DNA of 12,069 bases from Spirochaeta sp. (GTDB lineage: Bacteria > Spirochaetota > Spirochaetia > DSM-2461). The DNA is taken from positions 1 to 12,069 of the forward strand of contig DAOVYP010000032.1 in assembly GCA_030635565.1 (NCBI GenBank). Reading direction: 5' to 3'. A program made the position numbers and the translations under genes. Under the pieces are notes generated by a model that saw nothing but the letters and a program-made list of their open reading frames with translations, was not told where the DNA came from and searched no databases. Below, in pieces: positions 6,368 to 12,069 of this stretch. Numbering within the stretch: position 1 is the stretch's first letter; every line of letters begins with the position of its first letter.

Positions 6368-7342
6368 ATGAGAACTCAGAATGATGACGAGAAACAGATC
6401 GACCTGACCTGCGCAGGCATACTGGTGCTTGATCTTTATGGTAAGGAGATCAACGCCTTTCCCGGGAAGGGCACCTCAATTTATTTCGATACATTAGCCA
6501 CCAATCCGGGCGGATGTGCGTATAATACCGGCGTTGATGCGGCCCGGCTCGGATTGCATGTGGCGGTACAGGGCAGGGTTGGAAAAGACGCCTTCGCCGA
6601 TATCATGCTTAACGCATTGCAAGACGAAAAAATCCATACACAGTCAGTCAGCCGCGGAGAGGAAAATACAGGCTTTTCATTTGTCATGATTCCTGATGAT
6701 GGACAACGACGGATTTATCACACCCGAGGTGCCAATAAAAGCTTCGGCCCGAGTCACCTCGACCTCGATGCAATTCGGCATTCCAGAGTACTCCATATCG
6801 CCGGGGCTACTCTGATGCCTGCCTTGGACGGCGAACCGATCTTCGAGCTGTTGCAATTCTGCCGGGACCATGGAGTCATTACCAGCCTGGATCCGGTATA
6901 CAGGGAAGATATTGCCGATCTGATTTTACCGGCTCTGCCGCTGCTTGATATTTTCCTGCCCAATCGTCAGGAGTCGGTGCACATTACCGGCTTCGCCGAA
7001 CCGGAAGACCAGTTGAAGTTCTATCTCGATCGAGGCGTAAAAATTGCCGGAATCAAAATGGGAGAAGACGGAGTTCTGATTTCAGACGGGTCGGAGTGCT
7101 TCAAACTTGGTATCTATCCGGAGGAAGTCGTTGATACATGCGGCGCGGGTGATGCATTTATCGCAGGGTTTATCTATAGTCATCTTCGACAATGGAGTCT
7201 TCTGAATAGTGCTCGATTCGCCTCTGCGACGGCTGCCTTCTGCGTAAAGACCCTCGGCGCTACAACAGGCATTCCTGATGCCGCCGCAGTTTCAGACTAT
7301 GTGGAAGCGCACAAGATCGGTGCCGCTGATTATCGCTTGTAA
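6368..7342 (+). CDS. PfkB-family carbohydrate kinase
   Basis: 324 residues, usual for ribokinase-like kinases. The N-terminal substrate motif has NPGGCAYNTGVDAARLG (G48-G49 pair). The signature DTCGAGDAFIAGF at 256-268 supplies the anion hole and the catalytic base D262. Other family marks are GRVGKDAFADIML and LDPVYRE. It phosphorylates a sugar, probably a ketose (or a related keto-sugar) produced by the two dehydrogenases upstream; the specific sugar cannot be read. ACGGAG lies 6 nt before the ATG and 13 nt separate it from the SDR stop, so it is the last gene of the cassette. Its 3' end overlaps the convergent DUF1858 gene by 13 bp and no terminator is visible between them. Confidence 0.88.
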   Translation: MRTQNDDEKQIDLTCAGILVLDLYGKEINAFPGKGTSIYFDTLATNPGGCAYNTGVDAARLGLHVAVQGRVGKDAFADIMLNALQDEKIHTQSVSRGEENTGFSFVMIPDDGQRRIYHTRGANKSFGPSHLDLDAIRHSRVLHIAGATLMPALDGEPIFELLQFCRDHGVITSLDPVYREDIADLILPALPLLDIFLPNRQESVHITGFAEPEDQLKFYLDRGVKIAGIKMGEDGVLISDGSECFKLGIYPEEVVDTCGAGDAFIAGFIYSHLRQWSLLNSARFASATAAFCVKTLGATTGIPDAAAVSDYVEAHKIGAADYRL

Positions 7343-7584
7343 TTCTGCACCGGATCTACCGACACCTTTCCTTTCTGCTCAACGGCTTTGTACAATTTGT
7401 CCAGAAATTCATGCAGTGGAACGCGGTGTATCCGGGCCGCCATTTTCACCGTCAGCACCCTTGTGATAATGCGGCGCAGGGAATACTTCCCCACGGGCTT
7501 TACGCCGAACATCACCATCACGCCGGCAATATCACCATAATTCTGCAGGATGTCGAACACCCGGGTTTTTTCTGTAATTTCCAT
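7330..7584 (-). CDS. DUF1858-type small protein without cysteines
   Basis: 84 residues. EITEKTRVFDILQNYGDIAGVMVMFGVKP... and MAARIHRVPLHEFLDKLYKAVEQ fit the small helical DUF1858/ScdA-N-like domain found near hybrid-cluster and sulfur-metabolism genes. Many relatives have cysteines after FG; here the stretch reads GVKPVGKYSLRR and the protein has no cysteine at all. AAAGGAG lies 8 nt before the ATG. It sits directly downstream of the broken CoA-disulfide reductase/DsrE gene on the same strand, which suggests they were once one operon. Its molecular role is unknown. Confidence 0.75.
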   Translation of the reverse strand: MEITEKTRVFDILQNYGDIAGVMVMFGVKPVGKYSLRRIITRVLTVKMAARIHRVPLHEFLDKLYKAVEQKGKVSVDPVQNYKR

Positions 7585-7645
7585 GATTCATTCTCCTTTT
7601 GATATATACGAAGATACGAATAATGCTAGTAATTGACTATGGAAA

Positions 7646-8000
7646 TCACAAAGAAATCAGCTCACCAGCGTGTCTTTGTTTTATAAACTGGTTGATTCCT
7701 GCTGTTCCGGTAGATTCCAGGTAGTTGGCGACTCCGCCAATTTCAGCCATATCAATCTACTCTTCCCGCTTGACTCCCATGACATCTATTGACATCTGGC
7801 AGGGGATGATATTCAAGTCGTTACCCAGGGTGATAATCAAATCACCGTGGATTCCGGGTATAAGCGGCTGGAGGGGTTCGGCTCCGGGAGATATAATCTC
7901 CACGCTCAAAGATGGTGATAACCGCTTTCTCTTCATTCCTTCTCAATCGAGCTGCCATTGCGGCTTCACCGGCGATACCGCCAACTATCAGATATTGTAT
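7646..8000 (-). pseudogene. CoA-disulfide reductase/DsrE fusion gene reduced to its two ends
   Basis: Two pieces of one large gene can be read on the minus strand. From 8000 to about 7887 the codons give IQYLIVGGIAGEAAMAARLRR and EEKAVITIFERGDYIS, the FAD-binding N-terminus of CoA-disulfide reductase-like flavoproteins. The next expected residues (FANCGLPY-type, with the active-site cysteine) are gone and this frame stops at 7844. In the next frame (+1), from about 7885, one reads DLIITLGNDLNIIPCQMSIDVMGVKREE, a TAG (7759-7757), then ID-AEIGGVANYLE and GINQFI, ending with TGA at 7646: the C-terminus of a DsrE-like domain. Fused proteins of the form flavoprotein-rhodanese-TusA-DsrE of about 800 residues are known, so roughly 700 codons seem to have been lost. 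The likely start is ATA at 8000, 6 nt after AGGA, probably a decayed ATG. So there are four lesions: lost start, deletion, frameshift and a Leu-to-TAG change. Confidence 0.85.
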
Positions 8001-8042
8001 TTTGGTTCCTATTCAACAGACTATATACAACTAATTTGGTCA

Positions 8043-8070
8043 GGTATAGTTTTCCAGAAGCGATTGCCAA
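8043..8070 (-). promoter_or_regulatory. Possible relic promoter of the CoA-disulfide reductase/DsrE operon
   Basis: Minus strand: TTGGCA (8070-8065), 16-nt spacer, TATACC (8048-8043), about 40 nt before the expected start at 8000. It may still drive the DUF1858 gene through the pseudogene. By eye only. Confidence 0.35.
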
Positions 8071-8096
8071 ATAAAACAAACACCAAAGGCTGCAGC

Positions 8097-8126
8097 CTGA
8101 CGGTTTTCAGCAATATACCCCATAAT
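8097..8126 (+). promoter_or_regulatory. Possible promoter of the metallo-hydrolase gene
   Basis: CTGACG (8097-8102), 18-nt spacer, CATAAT (8121-8126), which would place the start only about 13 nt before the ATG at 8147, close to the ribosome site. Weak match. Confidence 0.25.
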
Positions 8127-8146
8127 AGAGGTGGAAGGAGGAATCC

Positions 8147-8818
8147 ATGTCCGTAGAAGTTCGCCCATTCATCACGGGTTACTCCAGGGCTTATGCCCTT
8201 ATCGGTGAAAAGACGATCCTCGTTGATGCCGGTCCGAAAAGCGACAAATTCTCGATAAAAGACGCCCTCTTTTCGGTCGGAGTCAAGCCGGATAATGTAT
8301 CCCTCATTGTTATCACTCACGCTCATCCGGATCACATCGCCGCCCTGCCTGCCCTGAAGAGGATTACCGGGGCACCCGTCCTCTGCCATCGCATCGCCGC
8401 CGAATCCCTCAAAAAAGGTTGGGGTGAGAACATTGTTCCTCGAACTGGTTTTGCCCGTTTTGTTGTCCGCCTTATGCCGAAATCGTCGGAACGTAATCGT
8501 CGACCTATGGATGTCGATATCGCCATCACGGAAGAAACCGACCTGACAGGCTACGGACTGGATGCCCGCATCATCCCCACCCCGGGCCATACCGCCGGAT
8601 CGATATCCGTCGTCACCGGGAACGGTGATGCCGTCATCGGCGACCTGGTGATGAAGTTTGGTTTCGGTGGACCGATACTCTCCATGTTCTCCGATGACGA
8701 GGAGAAACTCATTTCCAGCCTGCAGGGACTGCTGGACCGGAACGTCCGCATCTTCCACCTGGCCCATGGAGGAGCCCTTTCCCGGGACAAGGTGAAGCGG
8801 CTTGTCGAGAAGACCTGA
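8147..8818 (+). CDS. Metallo-beta-lactamase-fold hydrolase
   Basis: 223 residues. The metal-binding set is complete: H58-A-H60-P-D62-H63 (ITHAHPDH), H148 (TPGHTAGS), D166 (AVIGDLV) and H207 (HLAHGG), giving a two-metal site. The family includes glyoxalase II-like thioesterases, persulfide dioxygenases and many others; which activity this one has cannot be read. An insertion at about 86-125 (KKGWGENIVPRTGFARFVVRLMPKS) probably shapes the substrate pocket or membrane contact. A very good AAGGAGG ribosome site ends 5 nt before the ATG. It is divergent from the sulfur-locus pseudogene; a thiol-related substrate is therefore possible but only by context. Confidence 0.85.
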   Translation: MSVEVRPFITGYSRAYALIGEKTILVDAGPKSDKFSIKDALFSVGVKPDNVSLIVITHAHPDHIAALPALKRITGAPVLCHRIAAESLKKGWGENIVPRTGFARFVVRLMPKSSERNRRPMDVDIAITEETDLTGYGLDARIIPTPGHTAGSISVVTGNGDAVIGDLVMKFGFGGPILSMFSDDEEKLISSLQGLLDRNVRIFHLAHGGALSRDKVKRLVEKT

Positions 8819-9008
8819 TTATACGAAACCGGCATACTCTGTTGCACCCTTGAACTGATACGACTCCCCGAATGCAGGGAGCTCGATTAGGAAATGAATT
8901 TCCCGGGGCGCGGCAGAGGTCAGTTAACGTTCAATCCAATTCACGAGTAATACCGGCCATCGCCTCCCGCTGCCCCTCACCTGATGAAAATAGGTCATTC
9001 AACATAAT

Positions 9009-9022
9009 CGGTTCATAAACCG
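9009..9022. repeat. Short inverted repeat upstream of the SHOCT gene
   Basis: CGGTT-CATA-AACCG, perfect five-base arms, followed at once by the palindrome TTCATGAA (9023-9030), about 40 nt before the gene. It could be an operator. Apart from it I see nothing in the 250-bp gap 8819-9068. Confidence 0.3.
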
Positions 9023-9068
9023 TTCATGAAAATCATCGAATATTACAAGAACAGGAGGATTACAGATT

Positions 9069-9320
9069 ATGCATTATCTGCATGGTTGGCCGACCCAAGG
9101 CTTCATGGGCATCGGAGGCCCTATCATCATGATTATTTTCGGCATTATCTTTATCGGAGTTCTTGTCTATCTGGCTATCGCCGTATCCAGAAAAAACAAC
9201 GTTCAATCCGGTGGAAGCTTCAATAGGGACAGGGGCATGGACATCCTGAAGGAACGATTCGCCAGAGGCGAAATCACCAAAGATGAGTACGAATCCATGA
9301 GGATCACACTCCTGAACTGA
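9069..9320 (+). CDS. Small membrane protein with C-terminal SHOCT domain
   Basis: 83 residues. A short N-terminus rich in Gly, His and Met (MHYLHGWPTQGFMGIGG) leads into one membrane helix at about 18-40, a basic SRKNN stop, a flexible GSFNRDRG linker, and a SHOCT motif at about 57-80 (MDILKERFARGEITKDEYESMRITL). SHOCT domains are short C-terminal helical hairpins thought to mediate oligomerisation. Such miniproteins often lie near metal or envelope stress genes, but no such partner is evident here. AGGAGG lies 10 nt before the ATG. It converges on the MFS gene with 54 bp between. Confidence 0.75.
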   Translation: MHYLHGWPTQGFMGIGGPIIMIIFGIIFIGVLVYLAIAVSRKNNVQSGGSFNRDRGMDILKERFARGEITKDEYESMRITLLN

Positions 9321-9374
9321 TCTCGGAATATTGGGAATAATCGGAGTGCCGGTGGTGGGAACATCACGTTTGCG

Positions 9375-10658
9375 CTATCTCAGCACATCCTTGTGTTCAC
9401 GCTTTTCACTCCGCCGGAACAATGCCAGAACCGGTTGAGTCAGAACAAAAAGACCCGCTCCGACCAGATATCCCGATGCGATTCCGAATCGTCCGGCCAG
9501 CCTTCCCAGGGCGGGCTGGCCGAAAATGGCGCCACCGCTTCCCACCAGGGAATCCAGTGAAACGATGGTGGCCCGCTTCTCCGAGGGGATCCGGCTATGC
9601 AGCGCACTGCGCAGGAACGGGCCGGCATACCCCAGGCTACCCATCATCAGCATCATACCGGCTATGGCCAGTGCGGGGGCACCCGGAATACCGAGTACCT
9701 CCCTCATCGACGGCAGCCCCGCCAGCCCGGTCAGAAAGGCACCGATTGCCGCCGTAACCATGGACGCTGCGGCAATACCACCAACCAGCTCCTCTCGATC
9801 CATATTTTTCCTGTCCCGACGGGCAGCCAGGGTCTGACCCAGAATCTGGGACAACGTCATCCCGGCGGTTACCAGGCCCGAGAACCAGGCGGCTCCAGGC
9901 AGACCGGCCAGGGTCGTGATATAGGGCTGAAGGGCGTAAAATCCCCACATCATGAAAATTCCCAGCAGGAAGGATACCCCCATCAGGCGGCGTAAAGATA
10001 TAATCTTTAATCCGTACCGGATACTGTCGGCTGCCGTCCGGCGGATCCGTTCCCGGGCCGTCATGGTTTCTCCGTCGGGTTTCCACCCCTTTTCCGGCAT
10101 GGCGAAAACAGTAAGAGCCAGCATAAGCAGAAAAAGCAGCGCCCTGAGAAGGTAGGGAATACGGTAGTCCAGGCTGCCGAGCAGTCCTCCGGTGATGGTT
10201 CCGATAAGCATGGTAGCGCTGGAGGCAGTGGCCGCCGATGCGAAGAGCCCCGTCGAACCCCCTTCATCACCCACTGCCTTGAGTTCATCCACGGCCCAGG
10301 CTTCAGCGGCACCTGAAAAGAAGGTGAATCCCAACCCGAGAATGGCGGAAGCCGCGGCAAAAGCCACAATACCCCCACCCCAGGTACCGGCGGCCAGATA
10401 GCCGAGGGTTCCGGTAAAGAGCATCACCGAACTCCACTGCAGTGAAACCTTCCGGCCCCGGGAGTCGGCGACGGCGCCGGTTGGAATTTCGAAAAGCGTC
10501 ATGGCGGCGGTGAAGACAGCATTTACCAGAAACACCTGGAAAATATCCAGTCCCGAATCCAGCAGAAATAGGGTGTTCACCCCCCATATGAGGGAAGCCG
10601 CCAGTGTATGAGCTCCCGTAAGGATGTAGTATCGCCTTCTGATTTCAGCGGCAGTCAT
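9375..10658 (-). CDS. MFS transporter (12-helix permease)
   Basis: 427 residues with about twelve hydrophobic segments in two halves and a central basic loop at about 196-220 (PEKGWKPDGETMTARERIRRTAADSIRYG). The loop between helices 2 and 3 has the MFS motif A variant GAVADSRGRK (61-70). It starts with MTAAEIRRRYYILTGAHTLAASLIWGVNTLFLLDSGLDIFQVF, the style of a large group of uncharacterised bacterial exporters or permeases. The C-terminus is basic (RRSEKREHKDVLR), cytosolic. The substrate is unknown. The ribosome site is weak (GGAA 3 nt from the ATG). It is divergent from the E2-like gene across a 166-bp gap. Confidence 0.85.
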   Translation of the reverse strand: MTAAEIRRRYYILTGAHTLAASLIWGVNTLFLLDSGLDIFQVFLVNAVFTAAMTLFEIPTGAVADSRGRKVSLQWSSVMLFTGTLGYLAAGTWGGGIVAFAAASAILGLGFTFFSGAAEAWAVDELKAVGDEGGSTGLFASAATASSATMLIGTITGGLLGSLDYRIPYLLRALLFLLMLALTVFAMPEKGWKPDGETMTARERIRRTAADSIRYGLKIISLRRLMGVSFLLGIFMMWGFYALQPYITTLAGLPGAAWFSGLVTAGMTLSQILGQTLAARRDRKNMDREELVGGIAAASMVTAAIGAFLTGLAGLPSMREVLGIPGAPALAIAGMMLMMGSLGYAGPFLRSALHSRIPSEKRATIVSLDSLVGSGGAIFGQPALGRLAGRFGIASGYLVGAGLFVLTQPVLALFRRSEKREHKDVLR

Positions 10659-10666
10659 GATTCCAT

Positions 10667-10691
10667 TTTATACCTTACGGAATGATAATCA
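10667..10691 (-). promoter_or_regulatory. Possible MFS promoter with a Fur-like half site
   Basis: A TATAAA (10672-10667, minus strand) lies just upstream of the MFS start, with no good -35. The nine-base palindrome TGATAATCA (10683-10691) resembles one half of a Fur box, but the second half (AATACTA against ATTATCA) matches at only four of seven positions. Weak. Confidence 0.22.
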
Positions 10692-10824
10692 ATACTAATA
10701 AAGTAATATTTATAGGCCCGCGACAGTGAGGCGATATGAATTAACCCGAAGTTCCCGGATATACGAAATTACTTCCTATCCTGATGACCAACAGGACCGA
10801 ATCGACTATTAATATGGGGGGACC

Positions 10825-11493
10825 ATGGATTTCATTTCCAGGTGGAATGAGAATTCTCCAATAGTCCGGCTCAAGATGTCCGTCATGCAGATATTGCTCG
10901 CTGCCTTCGCCCGAGCGGTGGCCCGGCGGCCGGCACTGAACCGCTTCGTCTCCAATTTCCGGCATTATCAACGGAACAATATCTCAATCTCTTTCGTCAC
11001 CAGGAAGAACCTGACCGATGACGGGAATAAGAGTGACGATGATGTTGATTTATTCGAGAAGCTCCCTGTATTCGTACTCCGCTTTGCCATCAGGCTTCTC
11101 AAATTCCTGGACAGATATAACTGGATTCCGAAATCGATGATCCGGCTCCTGCCGTTCTACAGTTCCGCATTTCCGACCAACGTTGGATCTCTCAAGCTTG
11201 ATGCTCCCTTCCACCATAATTTCGAAACAGGAAACTGTGGAATATTCATTTCTCCGGGAAAGTTAAGATTCGAGAAATTCATCGATAAAGACAACATGAT
11301 CCGGGATCGCAGAGTGGTATCCATCCGCTACACCTTCGACGACCGTATCGTTGACGGTATCTACTCAGGACGGGCGATGAAGCTCATTGAAAAACCCGAT
11401 ATCGATCCAAAATACATCAAAGAACCTGCCCTGACCGAAAAAGGGTGGAATCTATGGGCCAAGAGTCTGTCGGACTTAACCATTCAGGAATGA
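10825..11493 (+). CDS. 2-oxoacid dehydrogenase E2-like (CAT-fold) protein, shortened, catalytic His replaced
   Basis: 222 residues. AFARAVARRPALNRFVSNFRHYQRNNISISFV, PFYSSAFPTNVGSLKLDAPFHH and RYTFDDRIVDGIYSGRAM match the stand-alone relatives of the E2 acyltransferase catalytic domain (chloramphenicol acetyltransferase fold). In true E2 the motif is DHRxxDG; here it is DDRIVDG (172-178), so the catalytic His is Asp, as in the Asp/Glu-bearing stand-alone group, and normal acyl transfer is doubtful. Relatives are nearer 280-300 residues. The N-terminal 40-50 residues are missing: the frame upstream is closed by TAA at 10810, although weakly similar sequence seems to continue behind it. About 30 residues also seem lost after LTDDG (residue 67). 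A GGGGGG tract 3 nt before the ATG is a poor ribosome site. It may be a decaying gene; the remaining frame is intact to its stop. Confidence 0.65.
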   Translation: MDFISRWNENSPIVRLKMSVMQILLAAFARAVARRPALNRFVSNFRHYQRNNISISFVTRKNLTDDGNKSDDDVDLFEKLPVFVLRFAIRLLKFLDRYNWIPKSMIRLLPFYSSAFPTNVGSLKLDAPFHHNFETGNCGIFISPGKLRFEKFIDKDNMIRDRRVVSIRYTFDDRIVDGIYSGRAMKLIEKPDIDPKYIKEPALTEKGWNLWAKSLSDLTIQE

Positions 11494-11615
11494 GTTTCCA
11501 GCCCCCGGCGGCCCGGGTGGGGAAGGCGGCTGCCGCGATCTGAGTTGACACCTTCCCGGGAGTTATCTAGTGGGCAGCGAGGTAGCCGGGTTCAATTAAC
11601 CCTGAATGAAATGAC

Positions 11616-12069
11616 TCAGAACTTGATTTTCAACATGGCGTTGGCGCCGACATCTGAGAAGTTCTGTTTTGTCTTCACTTCAATGAAGGCTTCAAAGAAC
11701 GCAATATCAACGCCCAGCCCCAGGGTAATATACTCCCGGTAATAGCTGGCTCCCACATCCAGAAAATTGAAGAAGCGCAGGTTTGCCCCTACTCTCATAT
11801 GCCAGAGAAACGGGTTTAAATCGGACGAGTAGAAATCCTTGAGACTCGTATAATTCGTATCGTTATACTCTCTGACCAGTCCCACCAGATCGTAGAAGTC
11901 CAGACTGAACTTGGGTCGAACAACTCTCCAATCCGGCTGCCAGGAAAGGCCGGTTCCCACATCAAGGTTCCAGGTATAACCACCTGAGGGACCTGAGACA
12001 TTCCCTGACATGAAGTCCCCCACCGTCCCCGAAGCCATATCATCGATCGGAGTGACTGATCCGATGATA
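11616..12069 (-). CDS. Outer-membrane beta-barrel protein, C-terminal part (cut by window edge)
   Basis: At least 150 residues are open on the minus strand from the right edge to a TGA at 11616; the upstream part lies outside the window. An ATG at 12038 is internal, since the frame stays open upstream of it. The sequence alternates polar and hydrophobic residues in strand-length units with aromatic girdles (YTWNLDVGTGLSWQP, FLWHMRVGANLRFF, FLDVGASYYREYITLGLGVDIAFFEAFIEVKT) and ends ...ANAMLKIKF, with the terminal Phe typical of barrel-insertion signals. This points to an outer-membrane barrel of a double-membraned cell; the specific family is not recognised. No terminator is visible in the 122-bp gap toward the E2-like gene. 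Confidence 0.65.
   Translation of the reverse strand, partial: IIGSVTPIDDMASGTVGDFMSGNVSGPSGGYTWNLDVGTGLSWQPDWRVVRPKFSLDFYDLVGLVREYNDTNYTSLKDFYSSDLNPFLWHMRVGANLRFFNFLDVGASYYREYITLGLGVDIAFFEAFIEVKTKQNFSDVGANAMLKIKF

Noticed and set aside
7725..8156. Plus-strand open frame of 143 codons in the gap before the metallo-hydrolase
   Set aside because: It is antisense to the CoA-disulfide reductase/DsrE remnant, whose minus-strand translation shows clear family motifs; the plus frame has no recognisable motif or ribosome site.
8021..8767. Minus-strand open frame of 248 codons
   Set aside because: Shadow of the metallo-hydrolase gene, which has the complete metal-binding motif set and a strong ribosome site.
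8864..8881. CTCCC/GGGAG hairpin after the metallo-hydrolase gene
   Set aside because: Only five base pairs and no T-run follows, so it is not convincing as a terminator.

Overview
The window looks like a chromosomal segment of an anaerobic, double-membraned bacterium, most probably a free-living spirochaete. The evidence is the protein content: an NrpR-type regulator, a short signal peptide running straight into an acidic mature protein (...FASGVEEE), a C-terminal outer-membrane beta-barrel fragment, and a fused CoA-disulfide reductase/DsrE remnant. The taxonomic call is inference. Coding density is high; no rRNA, tRNA, CRISPR array or transposase was seen.

Layout. (1) Positions 1-1680 hold a divergent nitrogen module: a glutamate-synthase-like FMN protein (minus strand, cut by the left edge) and nrpR (plus strand). 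The 207-bp space between them has three inverted repeats built on GGCA...TGCC, each placed inside a recognisable promoter. (2) 1688-3367, minus strand: a membrane cytochrome b561-like protein with a C-terminal DOMON domain, and upstream of it a secreted protein of unknown function, separated by a strong intrinsic terminator. (3) 3523-4494, plus strand: an ECF-type sigma factor and a small zinc-finger protein that looks like its anti-sigma partner. (4) 4532-7342, plus strand: a tightly packed three-gene cassette (zinc-dependent polyol/alcohol dehydrogenase, short-chain dehydrogenase, PfkB sugar kinase), which together suggest oxidation of a sugar alcohol to a ketose followed by phosphorylation; no transporter for it lies in the window. 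(5) 7330-8818: a DUF1858-type small protein, a broken CoA-disulfide reductase/DsrE gene reduced to its two ends, and a divergent metallo-beta-lactamase-fold hydrolase, together the relic of a thiol/sulfane-sulfur locus. (6) 9069-12069: a SHOCT membrane miniprotein, an MFS transporter, a shortened 2-oxoacid-dehydrogenase E2-like protein lacking the catalytic His, and the C-terminal end of an outer-membrane protein that runs off the right edge.

The most interesting items are the NrpR operators (a GGCA-N6-TGCC version of the motif known from archaeal NrpR, here in a bacterial-looking genome with sigma-70-like promoters), the internally deleted CoA-disulfide reductase/DsrE pseudogene, which has no intact open frame and is only visible by comparing frames, the b561-then-DOMON domain order, and the degenerating E2-like gene.
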